From Paenibacillus sp. MMS20-IR301 (GTDB lineage: Bacteria > Bacillota > Bacilli > Paenibacillales > Paenibacillaceae), in the NCBI RefSeq assembly GCF_032302195.1, contig NZ_CP135275.1, positions 5,981,501-6,045,500 on the forward strand: a DNA stretch of 64,000 nt, written 5' to 3'. The notes below the pieces were generated by a model. That model was not told where the DNA came from and searched no databases. It saw only the letters and a program-made list of their open reading frames with translations. This document shows positions 44,051-50,997 of this stretch, piece by piece; the stretch's first letter is position 1, and the number at the start of each line of letters is the position of its first letter. The position numbers were made by a program, and so were the translations under genes.

Positions 44051-45208
44051 ATGACTGGACAATCTTTAATTCAAAAGCTTTTCTATTTAGTTTCTGATGA
44101 GCACTTTGCCCAAATTGAGAATCTTGCCAAAAGACCGAATCTCTTTAATATTGTGGGTAGAACACATACTGAAACTTGGCACTCAATGTTTTTAGGCTGG
44201 TTGTTAGATCCACAAGGTAGTCACAATTTAAAAGACTATTCTTTAAAAAGATTTCTTGTAGCTGTTTCTAACCCAACGGTGTATGGGGAGGACGCTAAAC
44301 TTGATGAGATTGCTAGGGTTGCTTCTATTTGTGACTTGAAAAAGGCAAACGTGTATCCCAATCAAGAGATCAAAAAAGAATTCAGTTGTCCTGTTGGTAA
44401 GATGGATGTATTTATTGAGATAGAAGATATAGAACATGATTTAAAAGTGATTATTCTACTTGAACAAAAAGTTAATGCTAAAATCGATAATATGCAATGT
44501 AAGAAATATCTGGATTGGGTTAAAAGTAACTATCCAAATTATTTTATAATACCTGTATTATTAGCACCGAGTCACCAAATTAATGTTTCATCTGAAAAAA
44601 CGTTAGGGAGCTCAGAGTGGTACTGTATTGACTATCAGTTGCTGCATGACAAAGTACTAACTCCCATTGCGAGAAATCCAGAGTTAAACCCACAAGTCAA
44701 TGCGTTAATAACACAATATATTGATGTTCTAAAAATTCCTTATAATGGGAGGAAACTAGCGGTGACTGATGAAGAAAAAGAATTAGCTCTAGAGCTGTAT
44801 AGTAAACATAGAGAGGCTTTTGAAGCTATCCAAGCTGCACTTTCTGACTCGGTAGATATTTCGCTTATTCCTACAACATCAGAAATTTCTAAATTAATGT
44901 TATATGCAAATGGCAAAAAAATAGACGGAAGTAGAGTACCTGAGTTTTATTTAAAAGGACTACAATTTATTATAAATAATTCTTTTGATTTAGAGAAGAT
45001 TACTCCCTTTGAGACAAGTTCAAAAAGATATCTAGTTAACACTGAGCCTAAGCATCCAAATGGAAATCCGTTCACTGTACCAGTAAGCTATAATGGGTAT
45101 TACATCGAGGCTCATAAGAGTAGAGAGCAAGCAATTAAAGATTTAGCCAAGTTATTAAAGGCCTTAAATATGAGAGTCAGTCTTGAAGTTGATCCGTATT
45201 CGGATTAA
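44051..45208 (+). CDS. PD-(D/E)XK nuclease-superfamily protein, AT-rich
   Basis: Protein of 385 residues. The N-terminal half has the order seen in the PDDEXK_4 group: ETWHSMFLGWLLDPQGSH (about 41-58), catalytic Asp119 in GKMDVFIEI, Glu138-x-Lys140 in IILLEQKVNAK, and Q149xxxY153. The C-terminal half is unassigned. These residues support a metal-dependent nuclease fold. The gene is much more AT-rich than its neighbours and uses different codons, a mark of recent transfer. AAGGAG lies 6 bases before the ATG. A single-gene defence or restriction-like role is plausible, not shown. Confidence 0.75.
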   Translation: MTGQSLIQKLFYLVSDEHFAQIENLAKRPNLFNIVGRTHTETWHSMFLGWLLDPQGSHNLKDYSLKRFLVAVSNPTVYGEDAKLDEIARVASICDLKKANVYPNQEIKKEFSCPVGKMDVFIEIEDIEHDLKVIILLEQKVNAKIDNMQCKKYLDWVKSNYPNYFIIPVLLAPSHQINVSSEKTLGSSEWYCIDYQLLHDKVLTPIARNPELNPQVNALITQYIDVLKIPYNGRKLAVTDEEKELALELYSKHREAFEAIQAALSDSVDISLIPTTSEISKLMLYANGKKIDGSRVPEFYLKGLQFIINNSFDLEKITPFETSSKRYLVNTEPKHPNGNPFTVPVSYNGYYIEAHKSREQAIKDLAKLLKALNMRVSLEVDPYSD

Positions 45209-45396
45209 GAATCCCCGTTCTCTCTAGATTCATTACATAAAGTACTCCCTAGTTAAAACAAGTAAAATAGCTGTCCAAATCTGCCATGCTTTTATAATAA
45301 TAGTGTTAGTACTCTCATTATCTATAAGAAAAAGTATGCTCAAAGCCAAAAAAATACTAGAGCGGCAGATTACCGGCTGGAGGAGTGAAACCAAGG

Positions 45397-46143
45397 ATGA
45401 TCGCATTAATCTTGGCTGCGGGCTATGCTACCCGCCTGTATCCGTTAACCAAAGACACGCCAAAGCCGCTCCTTCCCGTTCAAGGGAGCCGGACGATTCT
45501 CGATCTGCTGGTGGAACGCCTGGAGGTGCTGGAGGAAATAACGGAGCTTCTGATTGTAACGAACGACCGGTTCTATCCGGCCTTTGAGCGGTGGGAGCAG
45601 AGCTACACCGGTCCGAAGCAGGTGAGAATTCTGAATGACGGCACGGCTTCACCTGAGGAGCGGTTAGGTGCGATTGGTGATATCAACTTTGTGCTGGAGC
45701 GGGAGCAAGTGCAGGATGATCTGCTGGTACTGGCTGGAGATAATGTGCTCGGATTCGGCCTTGCAGGATATCTGGATTATTTTCACAGGGTGAATACCGA
45801 CTGCATTCTGGTCCGGACAGTGGATGATCTGGAGGAGCTGCGCAGTATAGGTGTTGCTGAGCTGGACAATGAGCTGCGGGTGCTGTCGCTGGAAGAGAAG
45901 CCGCAGCATCCCCGGTCCAACATTGGTGTATTCGCCCTCTATATTTACAAACAGTCGACACTGCCGCTGTTCGAACGCTACCTTGCCGCAGGCGGCAATC
46001 CGGATGCGCCGAGCTATTTCCCTGAGTGGCTGCATTCCCGCCAGGAGATGCGGGCGTATTATACGGAGGGTACGATTGAGGATGTCGGCACGCCGGAGGC
46101 GTATGCGGAGATGCGTGCCCGGTTAAGCAGCAATGAAGCTTAG
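45397..46143 (+). CDS. Sugar-phosphate nucleotidyltransferase
   Basis: Enzyme of 248 residues of the RfbA/GlmU-type nucleotidyltransferase fold. The nucleotide-binding signature is ALILAAGYATRLYPLT (with Tyr-Ala instead of Gly-x-Gly) followed by TPKPLLPV; the metal-binding Asp is in LVLAGDNVLGF, and sugar contacts are expected in EEKPQHP and GTIEDVGTPE. It joins a nucleoside triphosphate to a sugar 1-phosphate; the sugar is not decided. ATG at 45397 is preferred; a GTG at 45385 overlaps the GGAGGA site. No wall-polymer genes flank it. Confidence 0.87.
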   Translation: MIALILAAGYATRLYPLTKDTPKPLLPVQGSRTILDLLVERLEVLEEITELLIVTNDRFYPAFERWEQSYTGPKQVRILNDGTASPEERLGAIGDINFVLEREQVQDDLLVLAGDNVLGFGLAGYLDYFHRVNTDCILVRTVDDLEELRSIGVAELDNELRVLSLEEKPQHPRSNIGVFALYIYKQSTLPLFERYLAAGGNPDAPSYFPEWLHSRQEMRAYYTEGTIEDVGTPEAYAEMRARLSSNEA

Positions 46144-46197
46144 CGGATCATAATGTTCCGTGCTGTGCTGCGGCTAATCTGCATTTGCCAGAGTGGA

Positions 46198-46376
46198 ACG
46201 GACACAGAGGACCTTATTTTGCCCAAAAGCCGGCTTTTCTGCTTGTTACGGACTCAGGAGCCGTTATTTTGTGCTTTGGAGCCCGAAACAACGGTAAGCC
46301 GGTCAGATAAGAGCATCTGAGTCCGTGTAACCTGTAAAATGGCGGATTTTGCCCCAATAACGGCTTCTCAGTCCGA
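46198..46376. repeat. Four-copy inverted/direct repeat element with ACGGAC-CAG-GTTATTTTG core
   Basis: Two direct copies (46198-46221 and 46248-46271) share ACGGAC and TTATTTTG, and two inverted copies lie at 46314-46340 and 46351-46376. The best pair, 46250-46268 with 46356-46374, matches at 17 of 19 bases (GGACTCAGGAGCCGTTATT). Copies 2 and 3 also pair through GTTACGGACTCAG, with two extra bases in copy 3. The 436-base gap has no gene. The arrangement would fold into a long cruciform or RNA stem; it resembles a mobile intergenic repeat. Confidence 0.78.
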
Positions 46377-46465
46377 GTCCGCAAGGAAGCGCCGGAGCAT
46401 GAAGATGCGTTTCAAAGTGCCTGCAGAACGCCCGCAGTCAATCACACCGGTATTCATCCCGCAAT

Positions 46466-46507
46466 AAAGGGTGTCCCTAGCCTAATACGGCTAGTAGGAC
46501 ACCCTTT
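46466..46507. terminator. Bidirectional terminator
   Basis: Outer stem AAAGGGTGTCC/GGACACCCTTT with inner stem CTAGCC/GGCTAG. The plus tail is TTTGTTGT and the minus tail is CTTTATTG. It separates the nucleotidyltransferase gene (plus) from the Vat-like gene (minus), which converge here. Confidence 0.8.
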
Positions 46508-46579
46508 GTTGTATACGCCAGGCTGCCGGATTCCCCTGAGACCGTGAAGCACTTACAGCCCCGGATTCCCTGGGACCAG

Positions 46580-47239
46580 TCAGTCTCCCTCTGCCAGGCC
46601 CTTGATCCGCTCCAGATCACTGCTGCACAGTACTTCAAGATTTGCCGTAATCTTCTCGGCGCTCCAGTCCCACCACCGCAGCTTCAGCAGCAGCTGAATC
46701 AGCTCATCGCTGAAGCGCTGCCGCAGAACCCGGGCCGGATTGCCGCCGGCAATGTGGTACGGAGGCACATCTCTGGTTACGGTAGCGTTAGCGGCGATGA
46801 TGGCGCCGTCGCCAATCGTTACCCCGGGCATGATCGTGGCATTCTGGCCGATCCAGACATCGTTGCCGATGACGGTATCGCCCTTGTAGGGTAGCTCCGC
46901 CAGCTCCGGCACGGCCTTCTCCCAGCCGCCGCCCATAATGTTGAAGGGATAGGTAGTCACCGAGCCCATCCGGTGATTGGCCCCGTTCATGATGAATTCG
47001 GTTCCGCGGGCGATCGCGCAGAATTTGCCGATGATCAGCTTATCGCCGATGAAATCGTAGTGGTGGGTGACCCGGCTCTCGAAGGAGACCGACTCGTCAG
47101 GATCATCGTAGTAAGAGTAATCTCCGGCGATGATTCCCGCGCGGGTAACGGTATTTTTGATGAACCGGACTTGCTTGATAAGGGGATTCGGATGAATAGC
47201 GTCTGCATCAGGTCCAATAGGCTGCATAAGAGTAAGCAC
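46580..47239 (-). CDS. Vat/CatB-type xenobiotic O-acetyltransferase
   Basis: Left-handed beta-helix (hexapeptide repeat) acetyltransferase of 219 residues. Characteristic segments are GDYSYYDDP, LIIGKFCAIARGTEFIMNGANHRM with the catalytic His, TVIGNDVWIGQNATIMPGVTIGDGAIIAANATVT, and AGGNPARVLRQRF. The family acetylates streptogramin A or chloramphenicol, but many chromosomal members have other acceptors. Start GTG at 47239 has GAGG 8 bases upstream; ATG at 47227 is an alternative. It lies 64 bases after the kinase gene on the same strand and might be in its operon. Confidence 0.88.
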   Translation of the reverse strand: MLTLMQPIGPDADAIHPNPLIKQVRFIKNTVTRAGIIAGDYSYYDDPDESVSFESRVTHHYDFIGDKLIIGKFCAIARGTEFIMNGANHRMGSVTTYPFNIMGGGWEKAVPELAELPYKGDTVIGNDVWIGQNATIMPGVTIGDGAIIAANATVTRDVPPYHIAGGNPARVLRQRFSDELIQLLLKLRWWDWSAEKITANLEVLCSSDLERIKGLAEGD

Positions 47240-47303
47240 GCACCTTTCCTCAAATTATCAGTCATACCCTAACGTTATCATATTCATTAGCGGGTTGTCC
47301 CCC

Positions 47304-48596
47304 TCAAGGCAGCTGTACATAGAACGTGGCAGACTCCCCGGCCGCACTCTTCGCGTAAATCTTTCCTTTATGCTGGTCCACAATCGATTTTGCAATCGCG
47401 AGACCGAGACCGTAGCCGCCCTGCTTGCGGGCTCTTGAGGTGTCCGTGCGGTAGAAGCGGTCAAAGATCCGCGTCAGATGCTCGGCGGCGATGCCTTCCC
47501 CGGTGTTTGAGACGGAGAGGAGGACGTCGCTGTTTTGCTTTTGGAGCGCAATGGTTACCGCACCCTTGGGATTTGTGTATTTCACGGCATTGTCGAGCAG
47601 AATCATGACCACCTGCTTGATCTGCTCGCTGTTGCCCGTTACGGTCAGGCCGGGTTCGATGTTGTAGTCGAAGGCGATGTTTTTCTCGAATATTACGGCC
47701 TCCATAGTCAAAATAATATTCTCCACCGCATCGCTCATGTTGAATTTGCTGTGAACCATCCCGGTCCGGGAATCATCCATCTCCGTCAGATAGAGCAGAT
47801 CATTGGTCAGCCGGGTCATCCGCCGGGTCTCCGACTTGATATACTGCAGCCACTTCGCCTGGTTATGAATCGTATCGTCACTGTTGGAGAGCAGTACATC
47901 CGCGTTGGTGTTGATGATGGTCAGCGGTGTCTTCAGCTCATGGGAGGCATCGGCGATGAACTGCTTCTGCTTCTCAAAAGCCTCCCGGACCGGCGCAATG
48001 GAGCGGTTCGCGAAGAAACGGCTGGTGAAGTACAGAATAATCAGCATCAGCAGCCCGACCGCAGTGAAGGTGTAGATCAGGTTGGTGAGGATTTTTTGCT
48101 GGGCGGTGATGTCCAGGAAGACGACAATCTTCTCGCTGCTGTTATGCTTAATCATGTAGATCCAGCGGCTGTCATCCAGGGTGAATCTTCCGGTATCCTT
48201 GCCGTTGTCCAGCGCCTTCGCCAGCGCGGCTGTATAGAATTCATCATCCATCGTGAATTTGGATTCCTTGTCCGTCAGATTCCCTTCCGCATCCGCGATG
48301 ACCGTGAAGGAAATGGAACGTTCCGGAGGCTGGCTGCCGTCCAGCGGCCCTTTATCTTGGGGAATCCCGCCGCTAGCACCGCCGATACCGCCGCCACCCT
48401 CGCCCCCGCCGCCAGGCCGGCCCGCATCACCCGGTCCTTTTTGCTGATAGTCAGCGATCCGGTGCAGGTCCATATTAATGTCATTCTGCACATTCACATA
48501 CATGATGATATAGATGGAGGCGAAGGCAATCAGCATCATGACAGAAATGGTAACCAGATTGACAATCAGGAAGCGGTTTCTGAGTTTGTTGAACAT
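47304..48596 (-). CDS. Membrane sensor histidine kinase with Gly-rich sensor loop
   Basis: Kinase of 430 residues. Helix 1 (about 12-35) and helix 2 (about 172-192) flank an extracytoplasmic loop that contains a striking Gly/Pro-rich stretch near 55-85. No clear HAMP is seen. The HisKA motif is FIADASHELKTPLT, and the ATPase domain has LLDNAVKYT, VSNTGEGI and GGYGLGLAIAKSIV. Its ATG overlaps the regulator stop by one base (TGATG). It faces away from the VTC operon, which the pair probably controls. Confidence 0.92.
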   Translation of the reverse strand: MFNKLRNRFLIVNLVTISVMMLIAFASIYIIMYVNVQNDINMDLHRIADYQQKGPGDAGRPGGGGEGGGGIGGASGGIPQDKGPLDGSQPPERSISFTVIADAEGNLTDKESKFTMDDEFYTAALAKALDNGKDTGRFTLDDSRWIYMIKHNSSEKIVVFLDITAQQKILTNLIYTFTAVGLLMLIILYFTSRFFANRSIAPVREAFEKQKQFIADASHELKTPLTIINTNADVLLSNSDDTIHNQAKWLQYIKSETRRMTRLTNDLLYLTEMDDSRTGMVHSKFNMSDAVENIILTMEAVIFEKNIAFDYNIEPGLTVTGNSEQIKQVVMILLDNAVKYTNPKGAVTIALQKQNSDVLLSVSNTGEGIAAEHLTRIFDRFYRTDTSRARKQGGYGLGLAIAKSIVDQHKGKIYAKSAAGESATFYVQLP

Positions 48597-49273
48597 CAGG
48601 AGCTCACCTCTAACACGTACCCGACGCCCCGGATTGTGCTGATCCGCACCCCGGAGTTAAGGAAGGTAAGCTTTTTCCGCAAAAAAGAGATATAGACCTC
48701 CACGTTATTATGCTCCGCTTCGGAATCGAAGCCCCACAGCTTCTCGATAATCTGCTCCTTCGAGGTTACAGCCTGCTTCCGCAGGATCAGCAGCTCCAGG
48801 AGCTCGGTCTCCTTAAGGTTCAGCTTCATCTCCTTGCCCTTGACCGTCAGCTTCGGATTCGCCGTATTCAGCTCGATATCACCGAACTTCAGGGCATCGT
48901 CAGGAATCACTTCCCCTTTACGCCGCAGGGCAGCCCGGATTCTCGCCAGCAGCTCCTCCGAGGCAAACGGCTTGGCGATGTAGTCATCAGCCCCGTAATC
49001 CAGCCCCGTTACCATGTCGGTAATCTCGCCCTTGGCCGTCAGCATAATGACCGGTGTGGAGATCCCTTCCTTCCGCAGCGTTTTCAGTACGGTAATTCCG
49101 TCCATCTCCGGCATCATGATATCGAGCAGCAGCAGATCATAGATACCGCTCTGTGCAAAGTCCAGTCCCGATCTGCCGTCATGCACCGCATCTACGGAAT
49201 AATTATGCTTTTTCAATATTTGCGTTAAGGCCTCGGCCAGATGCTGCTCGTCTTCTACAATTAATATTCTCAT
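48596..49273 (-). CDS. OmpR-family response regulator
   Basis: Regulator of 225 residues: receiver with ILIVEDEQ, phospho-acceptor in DLLLLDIMMPEMDG and Lys in DDYIAKPF; winged-helix domain ending STIRGVGYVLEVSS. The canonical start MRILIVEDE is at 49273; an ATG at 49285 abuts the GAGG site. It is divergent from the polyphosphate polymerase gene, and the shared 265-base gap holds OmpR/PhoP-like direct repeats on both sides. Control of the divergent operon is therefore likely, though inferred. Confidence 0.93.
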   Translation of the reverse strand: MRILIVEDEQHLAEALTQILKKHNYSVDAVHDGRSGLDFAQSGIYDLLLLDIMMPEMDGITVLKTLRKEGISTPVIMLTAKGEITDMVTGLDYGADDYIAKPFASEELLARIRAALRRKGEVIPDDALKFGDIELNTANPKLTVKGKEMKLNLKETELLELLILRKQAVTSKEQIIEKLWGFDSEAEHNNVEVYISFLRKKLTFLNSGVRISTIRGVGYVLEVSS

Positions 49274-49336
49274 GGGATTATCCATCCTCTACATAAGTAA
49301 TGTGCTTGTGGCTTACGCCATTATATCAAGATTACC

Positions 49337-49353
49337 TTTAATCAACCTTAACT
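49337..49353. promoter_or_regulatory. Direct repeat near the regulator gene (possible OmpR-type box)
   Basis: TTTAAT and TTAACT separated by five bases (period 11), the geometry used by PhoP/OmpR-family dimers. It lies about 65 bases upstream of the response regulator start and may mediate autoregulation. Confidence 0.4.
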
Positions 49354-49417
49354 ATATGCGGCCTTTCCGGCCCTATTATAGAAGGCATTCATGAATTGTT
49401 ATCGCTGTGTAAAAAAG

Positions 49418-49453
49418 TTAAGGCAGTGTAAATCCATTTAAGATTCATTAAAG
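49418..49453 (+). promoter_or_regulatory. Paired direct repeats upstream of the VTC operon (possible OmpR-type boxes)
   Basis: TTAAGG-N5-TAAATC (49418-49434) and TTTAAG-N5-TTAAAG (49437-49453) repeat a TTAA-type half-site with an 11-base period. A -10-like TAAGAT follows at 49464. Position just upstream of a promoter without a good -35 fits an activated promoter. Confidence 0.45.
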
Positions 49454-49550
49454 GTTCGGGGGCTAAGATACATTCATAAGCAAGCGGGACATACATGACA
49501 TAGCAGATAAATGCAGCATCCAATACATTCCCTGAAAGGATCTGAACCCC

Positions 49551-50294
49551 ATGGCGATCGAAGTCTTCAACCGTTACGAGAACAAATATTTGTTCGACAC
49601 CGAGTCCTACCACAAACTCTATAATGAGCTGCTGGAATATATGGAGCCTGATGAGTACAACAAACAGCATGAGTACTATTCCATCACTAACCTGTATTAT
49701 GACACACCGCATGATTCCCTGATCCGCAGCAGCCTGGCCAAGCCGAAATACAAGGAGAAGCTCCGGATCAGAGCCTACGGCGTTCCTAACGGTGACACCA
49801 AGGTTTACCTGGAGATTAAGAAAAAAGTATTCGGCCTGGTCAACAAAAGAAGAACCTCGCTCAAGCTGAATGAAGCCTATGATTTCGTCGCAAGCGGCCT
49901 TGAGCCGGAATTCAAAAGCTATATGAACAAGCAGGTCATCGAGGAGATCAAGTACTTATTAACCCGTTATGATCTGCAGCCGAAGCTGTACCTGTCTTAC
50001 GACCGCAAAGCGATGTTCTGCAAAAATAACCGCGATCTGCGCATCACCTTTGATACGAATATCCGCTGCCGGCGGTACGATCTGAAGATGGAGCACGGCA
50101 TATACGGTGAGGAGCTGCTGGAGCCGGGCCAATGGCTGATGGAAGTGAAGGCCGAGAAGACGATTCCGGTCTGGCTGGCCAAAAAGCTCTCCGAGCATCA
50201 GATGTACCGCACCAGCTTCTCCAAATACGGCAATGAATATAAAAAAATGCTGAAGAACAGCAAAGCAGAAAGAGAGAGTGTCCTATATGCTTGA
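49551..50294 (+). CDS. Polyphosphate polymerase (VTC domain) protein
   Basis: Protein of 247 residues with the VTC tunnel fold. Marks are NRYENKYLFD (basic ligand at the tunnel), YYSITNLYYDTP, KLRIRAYG, VYLEIKKKVFGLVNKRRT and LYLSYDRKAMFC, and the closing MEVKAEKTIPVWL. The ExExK/RxRxY pattern of triphosphate-tunnel enzymes is visible. Yeast Vtc4 makes polyphosphate from ATP; bacterial members are less studied. Length fits a stand-alone VTC domain. The gene heads an operon with a membrane protein (overlap of 8 bases) and a lipoprotein. Confidence 0.88.
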   Translation: MAIEVFNRYENKYLFDTESYHKLYNELLEYMEPDEYNKQHEYYSITNLYYDTPHDSLIRSSLAKPKYKEKLRIRAYGVPNGDTKVYLEIKKKVFGLVNKRRTSLKLNEAYDFVASGLEPEFKSYMNKQVIEEIKYLLTRYDLQPKLYLSYDRKAMFCKNNRDLRITFDTNIRCRRYDLKMEHGIYGEELLEPGQWLMEVKAEKTIPVWLAKKLSEHQMYRTSFSKYGNEYKKMLKNSKAERESVLYA

Positions 50295-50970
50295 TTCCAT
50301 TTTTTCCGCAGCCCTGACCACTACGGAGCTAACATTCACTAATGCTATTTTAACCATATTGATCTCCATTGCCCTTGGCGGACTCATCAGCTACACCTAC
50401 ATGAAGACGAGCCCGGCCGGATATTCACAGAGCTTCGTACTGACGATGGTCCTGCTGCCCGTAATTGTCGCCATCATCATTCTGCTCATCGGCAGTAACG
50501 TTGCCCGGGCGTTCAGCCTTGCCGGCGCCTTCTCCATCATCCGGTTCAGAAGCGCCCCCGGCGATCCGAAGGATATCACCTTTGTATTGTTCACTATGGC
50601 CTCCGGTCTTGCCTGCGGGGTAGGGTCCTTCGGTTACGCGGTACTGTTCACCCTGGTACTCTGCATCCTGATGGTCGTGCTTAACCGTACAGGCTTTGGC
50701 CTCAAGAAGTCGCAGCAAAAAACACTGAAAGTAACCATCCCCGAGAATCTGGGCTATGAGGAGGCTTTCGCGGAAGTCTTCAATAAATTTGGCGTTGCTT
50801 ATGAGCTTAAGAAGATCAGAACGACTGAACTCGGCAGCCTGTATGAGCTGGTCTATGCCGTAACGATTAATGAACAAGTAAGCCAGAAGGATTTCCTAGA
50901 CGCTATCCGTACACGCAACGGGAACCTTGATCTCTCACTGACCATGGCTCCGGCCATGAATGAATATTAA
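50287..50970 (+). CDS. DUF4956 membrane protein
   Basis: Membrane protein of 227 residues with four hydrophobic segments (about 20-130) and a cytoplasmic C-terminal domain (about 145-225). The segment ARAFSLAGAFSIIRFRSAPGDPKDI is the hallmark of DUF4956 and related MgtC-like proteins. It overlaps the VTC gene and is repeatedly found beside it in Gram-positive genomes, so it may form the membrane channel or anchor for the polymerase. AAGAGAGAG lies before the ATG at 50287. Confidence 0.87.
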   Translation: MLDSIFSAALTTTELTFTNAILTILISIALGGLISYTYMKTSPAGYSQSFVLTMVLLPVIVAIIILLIGSNVARAFSLAGAFSIIRFRSAPGDPKDITFVLFTMASGLACGVGSFGYAVLFTLVLCILMVVLNRTGFGLKKSQQKTLKVTIPENLGYEEAFAEVFNKFGVAYELKKIRTTELGSLYELVYAVTINEQVSQKDFLDAIRTRNGNLDLSLTMAPAMNEY

Positions 50971-50997
50971 TTTAAGACCGGAAGGGAACGATGACAT

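Noticed and set aside
47535..48695. 386-codon antisense frame over the sensor kinase
   Set aside because: Overlaps an evident histidine kinase and has no protein-family features.
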